A stretch of 8,981 nt of DNA from assembly GCA_903830015.1 (NCBI GenBank), contig CAIKSH010000384.1:1-8981 (forward strand), in the 5' to 3' direction. A program made the position numbers and the translations under genes. This document shows positions 6,827 to 8,981 of the stretch, piece by piece. The notes below the pieces were generated by a model, which was given only the letters and a program-made list of their open reading frames with translations, was not told where the DNA came from and ran no database searches. How positions within the stretch are numbered: position 1 is the first letter of the stretch; each line of letters starts with the position of its first letter. The stretch comes from an uncultured Solirubrobacterales bacterium (GTDB lineage: Bacteria; Actinomycetota; Thermoleophilia; Solirubrobacterales; Solirubrobacteraceae).

Positions 6827-6849
6827 GGTCTGGTGTTCAGGCACCGCCG

Positions 6850-6855
6850 AATATA
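6850..6855 (-). promoter_or_regulatory. Candidate -10 element (TATATT) for the ACAD / DUF1989-GcvT operon
   Basis: Read on the - strand, TTGTATATTCGG contains TATATT, five of six matches to TATAAT, in a conspicuously AT-rich patch. Transcription would begin near 6843 and give a leader of about 28 bases containing the strong Shine-Dalgarno. A split inverted repeat, GGTG (6832-6835) and CACC (6842-6845), overlaps the predicted start and could be an operator half-site pair. No clear -35 is seen. Confidence 0.5.
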
Positions 6856-6930
6856 CAACTCCTGTCCATCGGGCGGGAGAACCGGGAAAGATGGCGCAGC
6901 GGGGCGCTTCCGGGCTCGGCCCCCATCCCA

Positions 6931-7419
6931 TCAGCCGTCCGGGGCCACCCAGACCAGGCAGGTCGCATCGCGGCGGATCCGGCGCTCGGCCAGCCGCATC
7001 CGCAGCCGGCCTATCTCGCTGAGCAGCGGCCCGAAGATCAGCAGGCCGGGGCTGCGCCGACCGGCGAAGTCGAGCAGGGCCCGCACCGGGCGGGGGGTGA
7101 AGAGCCCCACCGTCTCGACCTCGATCCCCAGAGAGGCGATCCGGTCGGCGCATTGCGCCACGGCCTCGCGGTCGTCCTCGTGGGGGAGGACCATGGCGCC
7201 GAGCCCGCCGACCATCATCGTCGTCGGGTAGGGGGGCAGCTGGACCGAATTGACGATCACCAGTGGCGAGCCGGAGTCCAGGCAGCTGTTGATGGCCATC
7301 TGCTCCGCGGTCGGGTCGGGCCGCAGAGCGAGCGTCCCGAGCACCACCGGGCGCCGGGCGCGCGCCACCGGGGGCTCGGGAATCGAGATGTCCGCCTGGC
7401 GGTCACGGACGGCCGGCAT
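6931..7419 (-). CDS. UspA-like (universal stress protein fold) protein, degenerate ATP motif
   Basis: A 162-residue protein with the alternating strand-helix pattern of a single UspA domain. The first strand is RPVVLGTLAL (23-32), a second is SPLVIVNSVQ (51-60), then comes a helix EDDREAVAQCADRIASLGIEV. The final section, LLIFGPLLSEIGRLRMRLAERRI to ATCLVWVAP, resembles the Usp ending in which a helix leads to a last strand. The ATP-binding G-2X-G-9X-G(S/T) motif of the family is not present: after FGP (129-131) the glycines are missing. It is therefore probably a non-nucleotide-binding member or a diverged paralogue. The first 22 residues are an Arg/Pro-rich extension. It lies 115 bases upstream of the ACAD-fold gene on the same strand and diverges from the permease gene. 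The call is by fold pattern only; the role is unknown. Confidence 0.62.
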   Translation of the reverse strand: MPAVRDRQADISIPEPPVARARRPVVLGTLALRPDPTAEQMAINSCLDSGSPLVIVNSVQLPPYPTTMMVGGLGAMVLPHEDDREAVAQCADRIASLGIEVETVGLFTPRPVRALLDFAGRRSPGLLIFGPLLSEIGRLRMRLAERRIRRDATCLVWVAPDG

Positions 7420-7425
7420 GCCCCG

Positions 7426-7431
7426 ATTCTA
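7426..7431 (-). promoter_or_regulatory. TAGAAT -10 element giving an apparently leaderless UspA-like mRNA
   Basis: On the - strand, TAGAAT is followed by six bases (CGGGGC) and then the ATG at 7419-7417. Transcription normally starts about seven bases after the hexamer, which would place +1 at the A of the start codon. There is no room for a leader, and the GGGG before the ATG is too close to act as a Shine-Dalgarno. No -35 is recognisable. Confidence 0.5.
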
Positions 7432-7517
7432 GGCGCCCCGGGACGCTGGCGGGGCCGGTTTTGCCGCCGGCACGGGGTTCCGTTCCAGTGGCGCGCTTGC
7501 GGCAGGGCAACGCCGGC

Positions 7518-7548
7518 TTGCACTCCCTCCGTAACAACTGGTACTAAT
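7518..7548 (+). promoter_or_regulatory. Candidate promoter of the permease gene
   Basis: TTGCAC (7518-7523) matches a -35 element at four of six positions, and TACTAAT (7542-7548) is a plausible -10 after an 18-19 base spacer. Transcription would begin near 7555, giving a leader of about 67 bases. This is the most AT-rich part of the intergenic region. Confidence 0.4.
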
Positions 7549-7550
7549 TG
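7535..7550. promoter_or_regulatory. Imperfect palindrome over the permease -10, possible operator
   Basis: The 16-base sequence CAACTGGTACTAATTG pairs at six of eight positions about a central GTAC. It covers the candidate -10, where a repressor dimer would block transcription. The GGTAC core with flanking AT recalls GntR-type operators, but no regulator gene is in the window to support this. Confidence 0.3.
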
Positions 7551-7605
7551 CGCCGGGAGGAGCGTCCGGGCAGGGCTCGGTCGCCGAAACCGAAACAGAC
7601 ACCGG

Positions 7606-7614
7606 AAGAAAGGG
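7606..7614 (+). promoter_or_regulatory. Ribosome binding site of the permease
   Basis: AAGAAAGGG ends seven bases before the ATG at 7622. It is a purine-rich but non-canonical Shine-Dalgarno; no other start in this frame has a better one. Confidence 0.6.
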
Positions 7615-7621
7615 TCCCCAG

Positions 7622-8981
7622 ATGGCAACCGTTCACGTCGACGACCACACGCTCCTCAAATCGATGAGCTGGTGGGACGGCTTTGTTGTCGCCCTTGCCA
7701 ACCCGGGCTTCCTGATCGCCGCGCTCGGCGGCTCGATCGGCGCCCTGGGCACCACCGGCGCCGTCGTCCTGTGGACGATCTCCGTCTTCTTCGGGGCCCT
7801 GCAGAACAACATCTACGCCGAGCTGGCGACGATGTTCCCCAACAAGTCCGGCGGCCTTGCCGTCTACGCCCACGAGGCCTTCCGCAAGTACACGAACTTT
7901 TTCGGCCCGGTGGTCGCTTTCGGCTACTGGATGGGATGGACCGTCGTCCTCTCCATCAACGGCCTGATCGTGGGAACCCTGCTGGTTACCGCTTTCTTCC
8001 CGGATCTCACCTGGGCCACCGGCCAGCAGGCCGCCAACTCGGTCGGCTTCGGGCTCAGCTGGCCCGCGATCATCGGTATCGCGGCGATCCTCGTCGTCTG
8101 GATTTTCAACATCCTCGGCGTGCGCCCGGCCGTCTGGTTCGGCTACGTGACCGGGGGCCTGCTGCTCCTGCCGGCTTTCGTCCTGATGTTCTTCCCGTAC
8201 ATCACCGGCGACTGGTCCTCGAGCAACATGCAGTGGCAGATTGGGGCCAACGGCGGCTTCTTCCTGGCCATCACCTGGCTCTACTTCATGTGCTGGTCTT
8301 CCTACGGGTTCGAGGCGGTGGCGTCGTTCGCGCCGGAATACCACTCGACCGAGGTCGACACGCCACTTGCGCTGCGTACGGCGGCGCTCTTCTCGATCGT
8401 GGTCTACGTGCTGCTGCCGCTCGGCGTCGGCGGCACCCTGGGCACCGCGGCGGTCGCCGAGGACACCACGTTCATTGCCTTCTACGTGACCGCCTTCGAC
8501 ACCCTCGTCGGCAACACGGTCGGCGACATCCTCGTCATCTGCCTGATCGGCGGTCTCATCCTGTCGATGAACACGGCGACGATGGACGGGGCGAGAGCCC
8601 TGTTCGGCATATCCAAGGAGGGCATGACGATCAAGCAGCTCGGCCGGCTCTCGAGCCGGAACGTCCCGGGCTTCGCGATGACGATCGACATGGTCCTCAA
8701 CGTGCTGATCATCCTGTTCTTCCACGGCGTGATCGCGATCCTCGCCGTCTCGAACATCGGCTACGTGCTGGCCACGGTCACTGCGCTCTACGGCTTCGTG
8801 CTGTTGCGCAAGGATCGGCCGAACTGGCCGCGCCCGATCAGGCTCTCGGCGCCATGGGTGGGCCTGGCCTTTATCCTGGCCACGATCAACCTGTTCCTAC
8901 TGGTCTGCGGTGGCTTCATCTTCGCCGACGAGTACGGCTACGGGCTGGACAAGACGCTGATCGGCCTCGCGGTCCTCGTGG
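7622..8981 (+). CDS. APC-superfamily amino acid/amine permease (3' end outside window)
   Basis: The frame runs from ATG 7622 to the window edge without a stop, giving 453 visible residues. It is an integral membrane protein with about eleven hydrophobic segments visible. Features of the APC (amino acid-polyamine-organocation) superfamily include a glycine-rich first helix (GFLIAALGGSIGALG, 29-43). There is a TM6-type segment SSYGFEAVASFAPEY (226-240), then DTPLALRTAALFSIVVYVL. A TM8-type helix and loop, NTATMDGARALFGISKEGM (317-335), is followed by SSRNVPGFA. The usual GxG of the first helix is replaced by an ANPG-led variant, so the ligand site may differ from standard amino acid carriers. 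The substrate is not readable; amino acid, amine or a guanidino/urea-like compound are all possible. It is likely a proton- or sodium-coupled importer. Its position beside the catabolic genes, and the DUF1989 protein in particular, suggests that it brings in their substrate. Confidence 0.87.
   Translation, partial: MATVHVDDHTLLKSMSWWDGFVVALANPGFLIAALGGSIGALGTTGAVVLWTISVFFGALQNNIYAELATMFPNKSGGLAVYAHEAFRKYTNFFGPVVAFGYWMGWTVVLSINGLIVGTLLVTAFFPDLTWATGQQAANSVGFGLSWPAIIGIAAILVVWIFNILGVRPAVWFGYVTGGLLLLPAFVLMFFPYITGDWSSSNMQWQIGANGGFFLAITWLYFMCWSSYGFEAVASFAPEYHSTEVDTPLALRTAALFSIVVYVLLPLGVGGTLGTAAVAEDTTFIAFYVTAFDTLVGNTVGDILVICLIGGLILSMNTATMDGARALFGISKEGMTIKQLGRLSSRNVPGFAMTIDMVLNVLIILFFHGVIAILAVSNIGYVLATVTALYGFVLLRKDRPNWPRPIRLSAPWVGLAFILATINLFLLVCGGFIFADEYGYGLDKTLIGLAVLV

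Larger units (their letters stand above)
7432..7621. other. Divergent intergenic region between the UspA-like gene and the permease
   Basis: This 190-base stretch holds no credible gene. The side near the UspA-like gene is G+C-rich and has only a weak hairpin (7454-7458 with 7467-7471). The permease side contains a candidate promoter and a palindrome at 7518-7550, then a purine-rich Shine-Dalgarno region. I looked for the paired ACGR-loop hairpins of guanidine-II riboswitches and did not find them. Confidence 0.5.

Noticed and set aside
7454..7471. GCCGG/CCGGC hairpin in the divergent intergenic region
   Set aside because: A five-base stem with an eight-base loop and no T-run is expected by chance in such G+C-rich sequence.
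7432..7621. A guanidine riboswitch upstream of the permease
   Set aside because: DUF1989 made this worth looking for. ACGG and ACGC occur, but not in the loops of paired stems as guanidine-II needs, and no ykkC-like conserved core was recognised.
7544..8725. A 393-codon open frame on the - strand opposite the permease
   Set aside because: Its product is a long run of Asp, Glu, Arg and His without domain pattern, as expected from the complement of hydrophobic membrane-protein codons in G+C-rich DNA. The + strand permease is clearly real.
1..8981. tRNA or rRNA genes, CRISPR arrays, insertion sequences, prophage genes
   Set aside because: No repeat-spacer pattern, transposase motif, terminal inverted repeats or RNA-gene signature was seen anywhere in the window.

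Overview
The window is strongly G+C-rich by eye. It uses GTG as well as ATG starts, has tight gene spacing, and carries long antisense open frames that are artefacts of composition. Gene content and style suggest a high-GC Actinomycetota genome: an Ig-like surface protein rich in Arg, Ala and Gly, a UspA-like protein with an apparently leaderless TAGAAT promoter, and a fused DUF1989-aminomethyltransferase. My best guess is the Thermoleophilia/Solirubrobacterales side of the phylum. That placement is inference; no rRNA or marker gene is present.

Layout. Bases 1-1148 (+) hold the 3' end of a surface/secreted Ig-like domain protein, probably unrelated to what follows. After a 70-base gap with a candidate promoter comes a two-gene + strand operon: a PhyH-type Fe(II)/2-oxoglutarate dioxygenase (1219-2076), overlapping by GTGA a flavin reductase fused to a cyclic-nucleotide-binding domain (2073-3059). 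Meeting it tail to tail, with only three bases between the stop codons, is a two-gene - strand operon. Its first gene is an acyl-CoA-dehydrogenase-fold flavoprotein (6815-5415), and 17 bases further on is a large fusion of DUF1989 with a GcvT-like aminomethyltransferase (5396-3063). Upstream of that operon, also on the - strand, is a degenerate UspA-like protein (7419-6931). It diverges across a 202-base regulatory region from an APC-superfamily amino acid/amine permease (7622 to the window edge, 3' incomplete).

How the genes may work together. The permease, a folate-dependent C1-transfer domain, a DUF1989 domain (the family of carboxyguanidine deiminases and 'urea-carboxylase-associated' proteins), a 2-oxoglutarate dioxygenase, a flavin reductase and an ACAD-fold flavoprotein together look like a catabolic locus for a small nitrogenous, possibly N-methylated, compound. 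The ACAD-fold protein has no catalytic Glu at the usual C-terminal position (Gly399 there), nor an obvious one at the alternative isovaleryl-CoA-dehydrogenase position. It could therefore be an FMNH2-dependent monooxygenase supplied by the neighbouring flavin reductase. The cNMP-binding domain fused to that reductase would make the supply of reduced flavin responsive to a cyclic nucleotide. The substrate and the monooxygenase reading are inference. Domain calls rest on motifs read by eye.
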